DNA of 64,000 bases from Bacteroidota bacterium (GCA_018268015.1 JAFDXJ010000050.1:186001-250000), one strand, 5' to 3'; shown: positions 17,467-27,374, numbered from the stretch's first letter. Notes: a model not told the origin generated them from the sequence alone. Program-made: numbers and translations.

Positions 17467-18573
17467 ATGTCTGAAGATTTATTTAAAGTAACCATAGATA
17501 ATATCACGATTGATGTGCCACCGGGAACAACTATCCTGCAGGCTGCACGTAAAATTGGTGGTGATGTTACACCACCGGCCATGTGTTATTATAGTAAACT
17601 AAAAGATAGTGGAGGCAAATGCCGCACCTGCCTGGTAGAAGTAAGTAAAGGAAGTGAAAAAGATCCCAGACCCATGCCGAAATTAGTAGCCAGTTGCCGG
17701 ACAACCGTTATGGATGGAATGGAAGTGAAAAATATAACCAGCCCCAAAGCTATGGAAGCAAGAAAAGGTGTAGTTGAATTTCTTTTGATTAATCACCCTT
17801 TGGATTGCCCTATTTGCGACCAGGCCGGTGAATGTGATTTACAAGACCTGAGTTATGGACATGGTAATGAAGGATCAAGATTTGAATTTCAAAAAAGAGT
17901 TTTTGAAAAACATGATCTCGGTCCGTATATACAACTTCACATGACCCGATGTATTTTATGTTATCGTTGTGTTTTTGTTGCTGATCAACTTACAGAGAAA
18001 AGACAACATGGCATTTTAGACAGAGGGGAAAGAGCTGAAATAGCTACCTATATTTCGAAATCCCTTGAGCACGACTTTATAGGAAATGTAATTGATGTAT
18101 GCCCGGTTGGTGCACTAACAGATAAAACATTTCGCTTCAAAAACAGGGTTTGGTTTACAAAACCGGTTGATGCACACAGGGACTGTGATAAATGTGCTGG
18201 CCTGGTAAGGTTATGGTTAAGAGGAGATGAAGTTTTTCGAGTAACCGTTCGAAGGGATGAATGGGGAGAAGTCATTAATACTCCGGAAGGTAAACCCGCC
18301 TGGATTTGTAATGAATGTCGTTTTGAAAAGAAAAAAGAGTCTGACTGGATTATTGAAGGGCCGACACATATCAACAGACATTCAGTTATTGCTCAGGGGC
18401 ATTATGAAGGATTAAAGATGCCCAATGAATTTTTACCTGAAGTCATCGGGAAAAAGCCGCGTTTATTTTTAAACATACATGATGTAAGTGAGGTAAACAG
18501 GCCGGGAATAGATCTAAGTTTAATTGAAGGGCCTGCGACAAGTGATGATTTTGAAAACCCTAAAAATGATTAA
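17467..18573 (+). CDS. nuoG: NADH-quinone oxidoreductase subunit G, short form without molybdopterin-like domain
   Basis: The N-terminal ferredoxin-like domain holds 2Fe-2S N1b (CYYSKLKDSGGKCRTCLVE). HPLDCPICDQAGECDLQD gives the His and cysteines for N5, and CILCYRC with CPVGAL gives the N4 cluster. A further CDKC ... CNEC pair at about residues 240-284 resembles the N7-type region at the start of the molybdopterin-oxidoreductase domain. The protein then stops at 368 residues, whereas E. coli NuoG is about 900. The large C-terminal domain is therefore missing, with no frameshift or pseudogene remnant downstream because nuoH starts 6 bp later. I believe this short form is common in Bacteroidota. 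Confidence 0.94.
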   Translation: MSEDLFKVTIDNITIDVPPGTTILQAARKIGGDVTPPAMCYYSKLKDSGGKCRTCLVEVSKGSEKDPRPMPKLVASCRTTVMDGMEVKNITSPKAMEARKGVVEFLLINHPLDCPICDQAGECDLQDLSYGHGNEGSRFEFQKRVFEKHDLGPYIQLHMTRCILCYRCVFVADQLTEKRQHGILDRGERAEIATYISKSLEHDFIGNVIDVCPVGALTDKTFRFKNRVWFTKPVDAHRDCDKCAGLVRLWLRGDEVFRVTVRRDEWGEVINTPEGKPAWICNECRFEKKKESDWIIEGPTHINRHSVIAQGHYEGLKMPNEFLPEVIGKKPRLFLNIHDVSEVNRPGIDLSLIEGPATSDDFENPKND

Positions 18574-18579
18574 TTAGCA

Positions 18580-19629
18580 ATGATGTTTTTACTTACCATT
18601 GACTGGGCATTTTTTTTAGAAAAATTGATCTTAATTGCTATTGTCATCACATTGTCCTTAGTTATAGCAATGTATGCAACTTACGCAGAAAGAAAAATTG
18701 CTGCATTTATGCAGGATCGGATAGGGCCAAACAGAGCCGGGCCATTTGGCATCTTACAACCACTTGCCGATGGCATGAAATTATTTTTTAAAGAAGAAAT
18801 AATACCAAATCATTCAAACAGGTTTTTATTTATCATGGGTCCTGCATTAGCTATGCTTACTGCAATGATGACCTGTGCTGTGATCCCATGGGGAAATAAA
18901 GTGGAACTGTTTGGGAGAAGTATTCCTTTACAGATTGCCGATATAAATATTGGCATCCTGTATATTTTTGCTGTAGTGAGTTTAGGTGTTTATGGTATTA
19001 TGATTGGTGGCTGGGCTTCGAATAATAAATTTTCATTACTCGCTGCTATGCGTGGCGCATCACAGGTTATCAGCTATGAGCTTGCAATGGGTATATCCTT
19101 GATTGCTCTCCTGATGCTTACCGGCTCATTGAGCCTCAAAACGATCGTGGAGCAACAGATGCAAGCCGGGCATTTTTGGAATATTGCTTATCAGCCATTA
19201 GGCTTTTTAATATTTTTTATTTGCGCCATGGCTGAATGTAACAGGGCACCTTTTGATTTACCTGAAGCGGAAAACGAATTAAACATGGGATATCATCAGG
19301 AATATTCGTCTATGAAACTGGGTTTCTATCTCTTCGCTGAATACATAAACATGTTTATCAGCAGCGCTGTTATCGTAACCTTATTTTTTGGAGGATATGA
19401 TATGCCTTTTGTAAATGAAACGCTTTTAACTCCCAATATGGCTGCGCTTGTTGGGGTAATTGCATTCTTTGCCAAAATATTTATTTTCATATTTATATTT
19501 ATGTGGATCAGATGGACCTTACCAAGGTTCAGGTATGATCAATTGATGAACCTGGGTTGGAAAGGATTGATATTATTGGCATTAGCAAATATGCTGATCA
19601 CGGCAGCCATTATCTTATATAGAATGTAA
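18580..19629 (+). CDS. nuoH: NADH-quinone oxidoreductase subunit H
   Basis: Membrane subunit joining the two arms and forming part of the quinone chamber, 349 residues with about eight helices. Conserved [20 protein letters not shown] and [17 protein letters not shown] line the quinone tunnel, and [20 protein letters not shown] is the acidic loop that couples quinone reduction to proton pumping. The start follows nuoG by 6 bp, so the two are translationally close. Confidence 0.97.
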   Translation: MMFLLTIDWAFFLEKLILIAIVITLSLVIAMYATYAERKIAAFMQDRIGPNRAGPFGILQPLADGMKLFFKEEIIPNHSNRFLFIMGPALAMLTAMMTCAVIPWGNKVELFGRSIPLQIADINIGILYIFAVVSLGVYGIMIGGWASNNKFSLLAAMRGASQVISYELAMGISLIALLMLTGSLSLKTIVEQQMQAGHFWNIAYQPLGFLIFFICAMAECNRAPFDLPEAENELNMGYHQEYSSMKLGFYLFAEYINMFISSAVIVTLFFGGYDMPFVNETLLTPNMAALVGVIAFFAKIFIFIFIFMWIRWTLPRFRYDQLMNLGWKGLILLALANMLITAAIILYRM

Positions 19630-19682
19630 AGCGTGAAATAAAAATAAATATGGATTTATATGGAAGTCTTTGTATTGTAAAA

Positions 19683-19690
19683 TAATTTTG
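19683..19690 (+). promoter_or_regulatory. Possible internal -7 element before nuoI
   Basis: TAATTTTG fits TAnnTTTG inside the largest gap of the nuo operon (129 bp). No TTG is found at the normal distance upstream, so a real internal promoter is doubtful. Confidence 0.2.
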
Positions 19691-19708
19691 CCGGAGATTT
19701 TCAATTGC

Positions 19709-19771
19709 ATGAGTAAAAGAGTTTGGATAAAATACTTGAATGACGAAAAAGAAGTAACATGGAAGCATTAA
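19709..19771 (+). CDS. Possible 20-residue leader peptide overlapping the nuoI start
   Basis: An ATG at 19709 opens a 20-codon frame reading MSKRVWIKYLNDEKEVTWKH and ending at TAA 19769-19771, thirteen bases inside nuoI in another frame. Its stop lies 10 bp past the nuoI ATG (19759), an arrangement that can give translational coupling. It has no homologue I recognise and the length allows chance occurrence. I list it only as a candidate. Confidence 0.2.
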   Translation: MSKRVWIKYLNDEKEVTWKH

Positions 19772-20295
19772 CTAAAAATGTGATGGAGGTAGACAGGAGG
19801 CCGATGAATTTTTGGGAAAAAATTTATTTGCCTGCAATTTTAAAAGGAATGACTATTACTTTCCGGCACATGTTTAAGAAAAAGCCCACTGTTCAGTACC
19901 CGGAGAAAACAAGATATTTCAGTCCTGTATTCCGAGGCATGCACATTTTAAACAGGGATGAAGAAGGGCGGGAGAGATGTACAGCTTGTGGATTATGCGC
20001 TGTAGCATGCCCTGCAGAAGCGATTACCATGGAAGCAGCAGAAAGAAAGCCGGATGAGGCTCATTTATATAGAGAGGAAAAATATGCTGCCAGGTATGAG
20101 ATTAATATGTTGCGTTGTATTTTTTGTGGTTTATGTGAAGAGGCCTGTCCCAAAGACGCTATTTATTTATCACAAACAGTTACGCCGGCAGATTACGCCA
20201 GAAAAAATTTTATTTATACAAAGAATGATTTACTTATTCCGGATCCTGTCAAAGACCCGGAAGGTTTTGCTAAAGCAAAAGGCATTCATCAATAA
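19759..20295 (+). CDS. nuoI: NADH-quinone oxidoreductase subunit I
   Basis: The 23-kDa-type ferredoxin subunit, 178 residues, carrying 4Fe-4S clusters N6a and N6b in CTACGLCAVACPAEAI and CIFCGLCEEACPKDAI, with one Cys of each motif serving the other cluster. The amphipathic N-terminus with FWEKIYLPAILKGM anchors it to the membrane. It passes electrons from NuoG to N2 on NuoB. A 129-bp gap separates it from nuoH, the longest in the operon. Confidence 0.96.
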   Translation: MEALTKNVMEVDRRPMNFWEKIYLPAILKGMTITFRHMFKKKPTVQYPEKTRYFSPVFRGMHILNRDEEGRERCTACGLCAVACPAEAITMEAAERKPDEAHLYREEKYAARYEINMLRCIFCGLCEEACPKDAIYLSQTVTPADYARKNFIYTKNDLLIPDPVKDPEGFAKAKGIHQ

Positions 20296-20314
20296 TTAAA
20301 TGCTTCTATAAAAA

Positions 20315-20821
20315 ATGGATATAACGACGATTGTTTTTTGGTTTCTTAGTGCATTGGCGCTTTTCAGCGCCATTATGGTGATTACCCGCAAGAATCCGAT
20401 TTTTAGCGTTTTATGGTTAATTATTGTATTCTTTGCCATTTCCGGACATTATCTTTTATTGAATGCGCAGTTTCTGGCTGTCGTAAATATCATTGTTTAT
20501 GCAGGAGCAATTATGGTTTTATTTCTCTTTGTACTGATGATGATGAATCTCGAAAATTTACCCGTGGTCAATAAAAACATATGGATGAAATTCCTGGGCG
20601 TGATATCAGGTGGATTATTGCTCTGCATACTTGTTTCTACTTCCAAATCTGCAGCAGATATGAATTTGAAAACAATTATTATGAAGGAAGGAAATATTGG
20701 ATTAATAGAAAACCTGGGTAAAGTATTATTTACAAAATATGCCTTACCATTTGAAATAAGCAGTATTTTATTTTTAAGTGCCATGGTAGGTGCGGTAGTG
20801 ATTGGAAAAAAAGAATCCTAA
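20315..20821 (+). CDS. nuoJ: NADH-quinone oxidoreductase subunit J
   Basis: Membrane subunit, 168 residues, with five predicted helices. NIIVYAGAIMVLFLFVLMMM is the conserved third helix with its pi-bulge, important for coupling. The rest is hydrophobic, as usual for this poorly conserved subunit. Identity is secured by the position between nuoI and nuoK. Confidence 0.94.
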   Translation: MDITTIVFWFLSALALFSAIMVITRKNPIFSVLWLIIVFFAISGHYLLLNAQFLAVVNIIVYAGAIMVLFLFVLMMMNLENLPVVNKNIWMKFLGVISGGLLLCILVSTSKSAADMNLKTIIMKEGNIGLIENLGKVLFTKYALPFEISSILFLSAMVGAVVIGKKES

Positions 20822-20838
20822 AAAGTAGTTTATAGCAT

Positions 20839-21171
20839 ATGCCAGTTTCTTATTATATCATTTTAGCATCGGCCCTTTTTTGTATTGGTGTTGCAGGAGT
20901 TCTCACCCGTAGAAATGCCATCATTGTATTTATGTGCATCGAACTAATGCTCAATGCAGTGAATTTATTGCTGGTGGCTTTTTCCAAAATGCAGAATATT
21001 GCCACACCGCCCGGTAGTGTGTCTGTTGGCGGGTCTGATGCACAGATTTTTGTTTTTTTTATTATGGTAGTTGCAGCCGCTGAGGTAAGTGTAGGGCTGG
21101 CTATTATTGTTATGATGTATAGGAATGTGCATTCAATTGATATTAATTTTTTAAACCGTTTAAAAAACTAA
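20839..21171 (+). CDS. nuoK: NADH-quinone oxidoreductase subunit K
   Basis: Small antiporter-related membrane subunit, 110 residues, three helices. [17 protein letters not shown] carries the conserved membrane Glu, and a second Glu is in [19 protein letters not shown]. Both belong to the central proton path. Length and position are typical. Confidence 0.96.
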   Translation: MPVSYYIILASALFCIGVAGVLTRRNAIIVFMCIELMLNAVNLLLVAFSKMQNIATPPGSVSVGGSDAQIFVFFIMVVAAAEVSVGLAIIVMMYRNVHSIDINFLNRLKN

Positions 21172-21203
21172 AAGAGCGCTTATTGTATTAGCGATCCTTT
21201 TTA

Positions 21204-23117
21204 ATGATTTTTATGAACGCACTTGTTTTATGTATTCCGCTTCTGCCTTTCCTGGGATTTCTTCTGGTAGGGCTTTTGCGCAATAAATTATCCAGGCCTT
21301 TGATCGGAATAATTGCATCTGGTGTAATAGGAATTGCATTTATCCTTACACTGGTTATTTTCTTTACTCATTATTATCCGGCAAATGCCATTACTTATTT
21401 TGATTTTATCAAAAATTCAAAATATGATATCTCTTTTTCTTTCCAGGTAGATCAGTTGAGCACTTTATTTATGCTCATCATTACCGGAGTTGGCTTTTTA
21501 ATCCATGTGTATTCCACCTCTTATATGCATGATGAAACGCCTGCACATTATGCCCGATATTTCTCCTATTTAAATTTATTTGTTTTCTCCATGTTGCTCT
21601 TGGTGCTCGGCGCCAATTATGTGATTATGTTCCTCGGTTGGGAAGGTGTAGGAATTTGTTCCTACCTGTTAATTGGATATTGGTTTAAAAACAATCAATA
21701 TAATTATGCTGCTCGCAAAGCCTTTGTAATGAATCGAATTGGAGATGTAGGATTTTTGCTTGCAATTTTTTGGTTACTGGCCAGATTGGGTAGTGTAGAT
21801 TATAGTATTGTCTTTTCAAATGCATCTGCACTTTCGACCACTGATGTAACGGGTATTACAATTTTATTATTTGTAGGAGCGATTGGGAAAAGTGCTCAGA
21901 TTCCTTTATATACCTGGTTGCCGGATGCGATGGCCGGCCCTACGCCTGTATCTGCGCTGATTCATGCAGCAACAATGGTTACAGCCGGTATTTATATGAT
22001 TGCCAGGAGTAATGTGTTATATTCATTAAGCCCGGTTTCAATGGATATTGTTGCAGTCATCGGTGTTGCAACTGCATTGCTTGCTGCTTCAATAGCACTT
22101 TTTCAGAATGATATTAAAAAAGTTTTGGCCTATTCTACGGTAAGTCAATTAGGATTTATGTTCGTAGCCTTAGGTGTTGGGGCATATACGACTGGTGTAT
22201 TTCATGTTATGACACATGCCTTTTTTAAGGCTTTATTATTCCTTGGAGCAGGCTCCGTCATACATGCAATGGGAGGTGAGCAGGATATTACCAAAATGGG
22301 TGGATTAAGAAAAAAAATTCCTATTACTTACTGGACATTTTTAATAGCCGTTCTGGCGATATCCGGATTTCCGTTTACTTCCGGATTTATTTCTAAAGAT
22401 GAAATCTTATTAGCAGCCTATTCACATAGTAAGCCACTCTTCTGGTTAACTGCTTTTGCCGCAGTTCTTACAGCATTTTATATGTTTAGAGTTTTTATGC
22501 TTGTTTTCCTGGGTGGCTTTCGAGGAAATGATGAACAACAACATCATTTGCATGAATCACCTCCCGCAATGACCATTCCTTTAATCATATTGGCTATACT
22601 CGCTGCAATCGGAGGCTTTGTACAATTACCGGAACTATTTGGAGGCCATGATTATTTTAACCAGTTTTTGGCCCCTGTTGTTCCGGCATTATCTCACGAA
22701 GGCGAAAATCTGGCCACAAAAGAATATGCATTATTAGGAGGCACCATCGTAGGGTTAATCATCATCTTCCTGTTTTGTAAAAAATGGTTTGCCGTAAATC
22801 AATTTGAAGGGAAATATACAGGCTTTAAAAATGTGTTGGCCCATAAATGGTATATGGATGAATTGTATGATGCAATCATTGTAAATCCATTTAATAATAT
22901 TGCCGGGTTTTTAAAATCCATCGTAGAAAAATCAGGTATTGATGGTATTGTCAATGGTGTAGGAAGATTTATTCAATATTCATCCAGACAAGTAAGACTC
23001 ATTCAAAGCGGATTGGTAGGGAATTATATCCTCATCATGGTATTATCCATTACCGTATTGTTTATGGTTTTCTGGAATCAGGATTTGATTATAGCATTTT
23101 TACAAAAAATATTTTAG
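21204..23117 (+). CDS. nuoL: NADH-quinone oxidoreductase subunit L
   Basis: Largest proton-pumping, Mrp-antiporter-like subunit, 637 residues. FLGWEGVGICSYLLIGYW, TWLPDAMAGPTPVSALIHAA and KVLAYSTVSQLGFM include the key Glu and Lys residues and the discontinuous helices of the channel. The C-terminal part has the long lateral helix characteristic of NuoL. An alternative ATG three codons later (21213) would change little. Confidence 0.96.
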   Translation: MIFMNALVLCIPLLPFLGFLLVGLLRNKLSRPLIGIIASGVIGIAFILTLVIFFTHYYPANAITYFDFIKNSKYDISFSFQVDQLSTLFMLIITGVGFLIHVYSTSYMHDETPAHYARYFSYLNLFVFSMLLLVLGANYVIMFLGWEGVGICSYLLIGYWFKNNQYNYAARKAFVMNRIGDVGFLLAIFWLLARLGSVDYSIVFSNASALSTTDVTGITILLFVGAIGKSAQIPLYTWLPDAMAGPTPVSALIHAATMVTAGIYMIARSNVLYSLSPVSMDIVAVIGVATALLAASIALFQNDIKKVLAYSTVSQLGFMFVALGVGAYTTGVFHVMTHAFFKALLFLGAGSVIHAMGGEQDITKMGGLRKKIPITYWTFLIAVLAISGFPFTSGFISKDEILLAAYSHSKPLFWLTAFAAVLTAFYMFRVFMLVFLGGFRGNDEQQHHLHESPPAMTIPLIILAILAAIGGFVQLPELFGGHDYFNQFLAPVVPALSHEGENLATKEYALLGGTIVGLIIIFLFCKKWFAVNQFEGKYTGFKNVLAHKWYMDELYDAIIVNPFNNIAGFLKSIVEKSGIDGIVNGVGRFIQYSSRQVRLIQSGLVGNYILIMVLSITVLFMVFWNQDLIIAFLQKIF

Positions 23118-23143
23118 GAAAAAAGCGCATTTGAATTTTATAT

Positions 23144-24595
23144 ATGATTGCATTACTACTTATACTTATTCCCTTTTTATCAGGCCTGGCGGCATTTTTC
23201 ATGAAGGATGGAAAAATGGCCCGTAACTGGTCTTTATTTTCTTCCCTGTTAACACTACTCAGTATTATTGCTTTACTTACGAATAGTGTTCCTGCTTCTA
23301 ATGAATCTTTTGATATTGCTTGGTTGCCTTTTTTGGGAAGTAGCTTTTCATTAGCGATGAATGGTTTGGTAAAAATGCTGGTTTTATTAAATGCCATTAT
23401 TTATTTTATCGTTTTCCTTGCTACCTTCAGGAGAACTTTTGATCAACCGAACCGATACTTTGGGTTGATGTTGCTGATGCAAGCCGGTATGATGGGGGTA
23501 TTTCTTGCAGCAGATGGTTTAGTCTTTTACTTTTTTTGGGAGCTGGCATTGGTACCGGCTTATTTCCTTTGTTCACAATGGGGAAATGAAAAGAAAATAC
23601 AGGCCACATTTAAATTTTTTGTCTATACTTTTCTCGGCTCATTATTGATGCTGATTGGTATGATTATCATGCACGCTAAAACACCGGATCATTCTTATGC
23701 CTTGCAATCTTTTATGCATGCCAAGCTTTCTGCCACTGAAGAAAATCTTTTATTCTGGCTGTTTTTTATTGCCTTTGCCATCAAAATGCCTTTATTTCCT
23801 TTTCATACCTGGCAGCCCTTTGCCTATGAACAGACAGATACTTCTATCACCATTATCTTAAGTAGTGTTATGGTGAAGATGGGTTTATTTGCAGTGTTGC
23901 GCTGGCTTCTTCCGGTATTTCCACATGCCAGTATTTCCAATAGTCATATCATTATCATATTAGGTGTCATAAGTCTTTTATATGCTTCAGTCATTGCGGT
24001 TAGGCAAAATGATTTAAAGAGGCTGATCGCTTACTCTTCCATTGCGCATATAGGCTTAATGTGTGCAGCCATCTTTTCAGGCACAGTTCCCGGTATGCAA
24101 GGAGTGATGATACAAATGTTTAATCATGGAATCATCGTTGCCGGTTTGTGGATCACCGCTGAAGTTATCGAAACGCAATATGGCACCAGGAAAATAAGTG
24201 AACTGGGAGGATTGGCACAAAAAGCACCCGTATTAGCAATCTTACTCTTGGTAATGGCATTGGGTAATATAGCACTCCCCCTGACCAGTGCTTTTGTGGG
24301 AGAATTTTTAATGTTTAGTGGATTGTTTCAATATAACCTGATTATTTGTGCCGTGGCATTGGTAAGCATCATTCTCTCTGCTATTTATACCTTGAATATG
24401 GTACAAAATATTTTTTATGGAAATACGCTGCCTGCAACGCAGGATGCAACTGATATAAATCGAAATGCAAGAACGGCCATGATTCTTCTTGCTATTTGTA
24501 TTTTGTTTTTAGGATTCTATCCACAGCCACTCATAGAGTTGCTGAATAGTAGTGTTCAAAGCGTGTTATCAGGATTAAATTTAGTTTTAAAGTAG
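23144..24595 (+). CDS. nuoM: NADH-quinone oxidoreductase subunit M
   Basis: Antiporter-like proton-pumping subunit, 483 residues with about fourteen helices. FYFFWELALVPAYFL carries the conserved Glu, FPFHTWQPFAYEQTDTSIT replaces the usual FHTWLPDAHTEAPT in the broken helix, and RLIAYSSIAHIGLM holds the Lys-linked segment. The middle motif is more divergent than in most NuoM proteins but still recognisable. It lies between nuoL and nuoN. Confidence 0.95.
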   Translation: MIALLLILIPFLSGLAAFFMKDGKMARNWSLFSSLLTLLSIIALLTNSVPASNESFDIAWLPFLGSSFSLAMNGLVKMLVLLNAIIYFIVFLATFRRTFDQPNRYFGLMLLMQAGMMGVFLAADGLVFYFFWELALVPAYFLCSQWGNEKKIQATFKFFVYTFLGSLLMLIGMIIMHAKTPDHSYALQSFMHAKLSATEENLLFWLFFIAFAIKMPLFPFHTWQPFAYEQTDTSITIILSSVMVKMGLFAVLRWLLPVFPHASISNSHIIIILGVISLLYASVIAVRQNDLKRLIAYSSIAHIGLMCAAIFSGTVPGMQGVMIQMFNHGIIVAGLWITAEVIETQYGTRKISELGGLAQKAPVLAILLLVMALGNIALPLTSAFVGEFLMFSGLFQYNLIICAVALVSIILSAIYTLNMVQNIFYGNTLPATQDATDINRNARTAMILLAICILFLGFYPQPLIELLNSSVQSVLSGLNLVLK

Positions 24596-24604
24596 ATCAA
24601 TACT

Positions 24605-26002
24605 ATGAATGCATTAATACTTTCTGCGGTTTGGGGAATCATCCTGATGTTTTGCAGCATCCTGGTGAAAAATAAAAAAGCTATTGGATACATAGCTGCT
24701 TTTGGATTACTCACGATTCTCATTGGAAATATTGCAGAAACATACGGAACTCAAATTACACATTACAACATTTACCCCATGTTGTTATTAGATAGGTTTG
24801 GACTCTTTTTTAATACCATTGCGATCTTATCAGTTTTTATTTTTGTATTGCTTTCATTAATAGAAATTAGAAAGACCGGTAAATACGAACCAGAATTTTA
24901 TACCCTGATATTTTTTGTGATTTGCGGGATTACCATCCTTACTTCATATCAAAATTTATTAATGCTTTTCCTGGGAATAGAAATTTTGTCAATCCCTTTA
25001 TATATCCTTACCGGGAGTGATAAGAAAAATTTGAAAAGCAATGAGGCTTCCTTAAAATATTTTTTGATGGGCGCTTTTTCTACGGGTATCATGTTACTGG
25101 GTATTGCATTAATTTATGGAGGCACCGGAACCTTTAATTTGCAACCTGGCACACATAGTGTTGTAGGCACTTATCATGGAATCTCTTTTTTAGAAATAAC
25201 CGGCTTAATTATTTTAATGTGTGCAATGGCATTTAAAGCCTCCGTTGCTCCTTTCCATTTTTGGGCGCCGGATGTGTATGATGGCGCACCTACTCCGGTG
25301 ACATCTTTTATGGCTACAATAGTTAAAGTCACTGCTTTTCTTGCATTTTTTAAATTATGCGAGGTGCGGGTAACGGATACGCTTACTGCCGTAAATTGGA
25401 AAATGATTTTCGCTGTTATGATTGTAGCTACCTTATTTATCGGAAACATAACTGCTATCTTTCAACAGAGCGTAAAACGTATGCTGGCTTATTCCAGTAT
25501 TGCACAAGCTGGTTTTATGATGTATGCAATATTCAGTTTAAATGATGTAGCCAAAGAAGGTTTATTGTATTATGCAATGGCCTATAGTCTGGCTACAATC
25601 GGCTTATTTGCCACTATGTCTAAAATAAAAGATTATTCTTTTGAAGGGTATAATGGCCTGGCCAAAAAGCAACCTACTTTAGCGGCAACCAATGCCATCT
25701 TTTTATTATCCTTATCCGGGATACCCTTAACAGCAGGTTTTTTTGCAAAGTATTACATGCTGGCATCCGTTATTAAAACGGGTAGTTATACCTGGTTGGT
25801 TATTGTAGGCGTCTGCTTTGCTACGATTTCTATTTATTATTATTTTCGGCTCATACAAGCGATGTATTTCAAAACTGGGAACCCCGATACTATTGATCAT
25901 GAAATCACTCCATTTTTCAAAAATATGCTCATCGTGGTAGCCGTATTCATTGTTTTATTAGGAGCGTTTCCCCAGTTATTACTGAATTGGTTTTATTTCT
26001 AA
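24605..26002 (+). CDS. nuoN: NADH-quinone oxidoreductase subunit N
   Basis: Third antiporter-like subunit, 465 residues. LFLGIEILSIPLYIL, FHFWAPDVYDGAPTPVTSFM and RMLAYSSIAQAGFM are family motifs with the conserved Glu and Lys. It ends the operon. No hairpin terminator is visible between 26003 and 26105, only a T-rich and pyrimidine-rich stretch, so transcription may stop by Rho or run on. Confidence 0.96.
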   Translation: MNALILSAVWGIILMFCSILVKNKKAIGYIAAFGLLTILIGNIAETYGTQITHYNIYPMLLLDRFGLFFNTIAILSVFIFVLLSLIEIRKTGKYEPEFYTLIFFVICGITILTSYQNLLMLFLGIEILSIPLYILTGSDKKNLKSNEASLKYFLMGAFSTGIMLLGIALIYGGTGTFNLQPGTHSVVGTYHGISFLEITGLIILMCAMAFKASVAPFHFWAPDVYDGAPTPVTSFMATIVKVTAFLAFFKLCEVRVTDTLTAVNWKMIFAVMIVATLFIGNITAIFQQSVKRMLAYSSIAQAGFMMYAIFSLNDVAKEGLLYYAMAYSLATIGLFATMSKIKDYSFEGYNGLAKKQPTLAATNAIFLLSLSGIPLTAGFFAKYYMLASVIKTGSYTWLVIVGVCFATISIYYYFRLIQAMYFKTGNPDTIDHEITPFFKNMLIVVAVFIVLLGAFPQLLLNWFYF

Positions 26003-26105
26003 CCATTTATACTTTATCTTTTCCTTCCTTCTATTTTATCTATTTTTGATCTGAGCTACCTCTTATCTTTATTTCAAATAAGTTTTGAATTAGCAAAAAA
26101 CGGAT

Positions 26106-27368
26106 ATGACTTTAAAAGATTCCTTTTCATTGGCCTGGCAAACGGTTAAAAGTAACAGGCTCCGTACCGGCTTAACTGTGGCAATCATTGCTTTTGGTAT
26201 TATGGCACTGATTGGGATCATTACGGCTATTGATGCTATGAATAGCGGTTTAAGAGATAGCTTTTCAACGATGGGAGCCAATGGTTTCACCATTTCATTT
26301 AAAGAACGTTTTCGTTTCGGGAATGATAATGAAACAGAAAAAGTAGATAAAACGAAAGTCAAAAAATCAAATTTAGATAAACCCATACTCATCCATGAAG
26401 CAGAAATGTTTAAATCAAATTTTCATTTACCTGCCGAAATCAGTATTGGATTGAATGGCCCGGGAGGAGAGGAAATCACTTATAAAAATAAAACAACGAA
26501 CCCCACAATGCGCCTGAATGGGGGAGATGAAAACTACTTGGAAGTAAATGGCTTTTCACTTTCTTCCGGACGGAATTTTAATGCACTGGATGTACAAACG
26601 GGTCGGAATGTATGTATTCTTGGTGATGGCGCTGCAGCAAAATTATTTGGCACAAATACCTCTCGGGCAGTTGATAAAATCGTTAAAATACAAGAAATTC
26701 CTTATCGTGTCATTGGTGTCTTAAAAGCAAAAGGCTCCAGTGCTCTTATGCGGGCAGATGACATTGCCATAATGACTTACACAAACCTTCGCGGATTGAA
26801 GATCGTTTCCAATTCATATATTATTGGTGTGCAAACACAAAATGTGCAACAATTAGATGCAGCCATTAGTGAATCCAGTGCTTTGATGCGTGGAATTCGC
26901 AGGTTATTACCCACTGAAAGTGATAATTTTGTCATAGAAAAGAGTGATAAACTCGCTGAGACCTTTATTAGTTTATTAGGCGCAATACAAGGCGCTGCAG
27001 GAGCTATTGGTTTTATTACATTAATTGCTGCAGCTATTGGTTTAATGAATATTATGCTTGTAGCAGTAAATGAAAGAACAAGAGAAATTGGTCTCATCAA
27101 AGCTTTAGGAGGCAAAAGAAAAAATATCCGGCAGCAATTCTTATTTGAGTCCACCATCATCAGTGTTTTGGGCGCAATTTGTGGAATTATTATGGGTGTT
27201 TTAGTTGGTAATTTATTTTCAATGTTTTTAGATACCGGCTTTGTCGTTCCCTGGAATTGGGTAATTACTGGGATCGTAATCTGTACATTAGTTGGTTTAC
27301 TGGCAGGATTATGGCCTGCTATTAAAGCATCCAGGCTCAACCCAATTACAGCTTTACGCTATGAGTAA
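26106..27368 (+). CDS. MacB/FtsX-type ABC transporter permease
   Basis: A 420-residue permease with the MacB topology: one N-terminal helix (LTVAIIAFGIMALIGIITAI), a large extracytoplasmic MacB_PCD domain (about residues 50-285), then three C-terminal helices from AAGAIGFITLIAAAIGLMNI onward. NERTREIGLIKALGGKRKNI is the cytoplasmic coupling helix, and WPAIKASRLNPITALRYE is the typical C-terminus. Family members export lipoproteins, peptides or drugs by mechanical force, driven by a separate ATPase. No ATPase or membrane-fusion gene is adjacent, so its partner must be encoded elsewhere. Confidence 0.9.
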   Translation: MTLKDSFSLAWQTVKSNRLRTGLTVAIIAFGIMALIGIITAIDAMNSGLRDSFSTMGANGFTISFKERFRFGNDNETEKVDKTKVKKSNLDKPILIHEAEMFKSNFHLPAEISIGLNGPGGEEITYKNKTTNPTMRLNGGDENYLEVNGFSLSSGRNFNALDVQTGRNVCILGDGAAAKLFGTNTSRAVDKIVKIQEIPYRVIGVLKAKGSSALMRADDIAIMTYTNLRGLKIVSNSYIIGVQTQNVQQLDAAISESSALMRGIRRLLPTESDNFVIEKSDKLAETFISLLGAIQGAAGAIGFITLIAAAIGLMNIMLVAVNERTREIGLIKALGGKRKNIRQQFLFESTIISVLGAICGIIMGVLVGNLFSMFLDTGFVVPWNWVITGIVICTLVGLLAGLWPAIKASRLNPITALRYE

Positions 27369-27374
27369 TTGCGT

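Noticed and set aside
18048-18374. 108-codon minus-strand frame inside nuoG
   Set aside because: It lies fully under conserved NuoG cysteine motifs and shows no protein family pattern.
26777-27340. 187-codon open frame on the minus strand inside the MacB-type permease gene
   Set aside because: It is antisense to a clearly conserved gene, has Pro/Thr-rich composition without motifs, and mirrors the codon pattern of the real frame.
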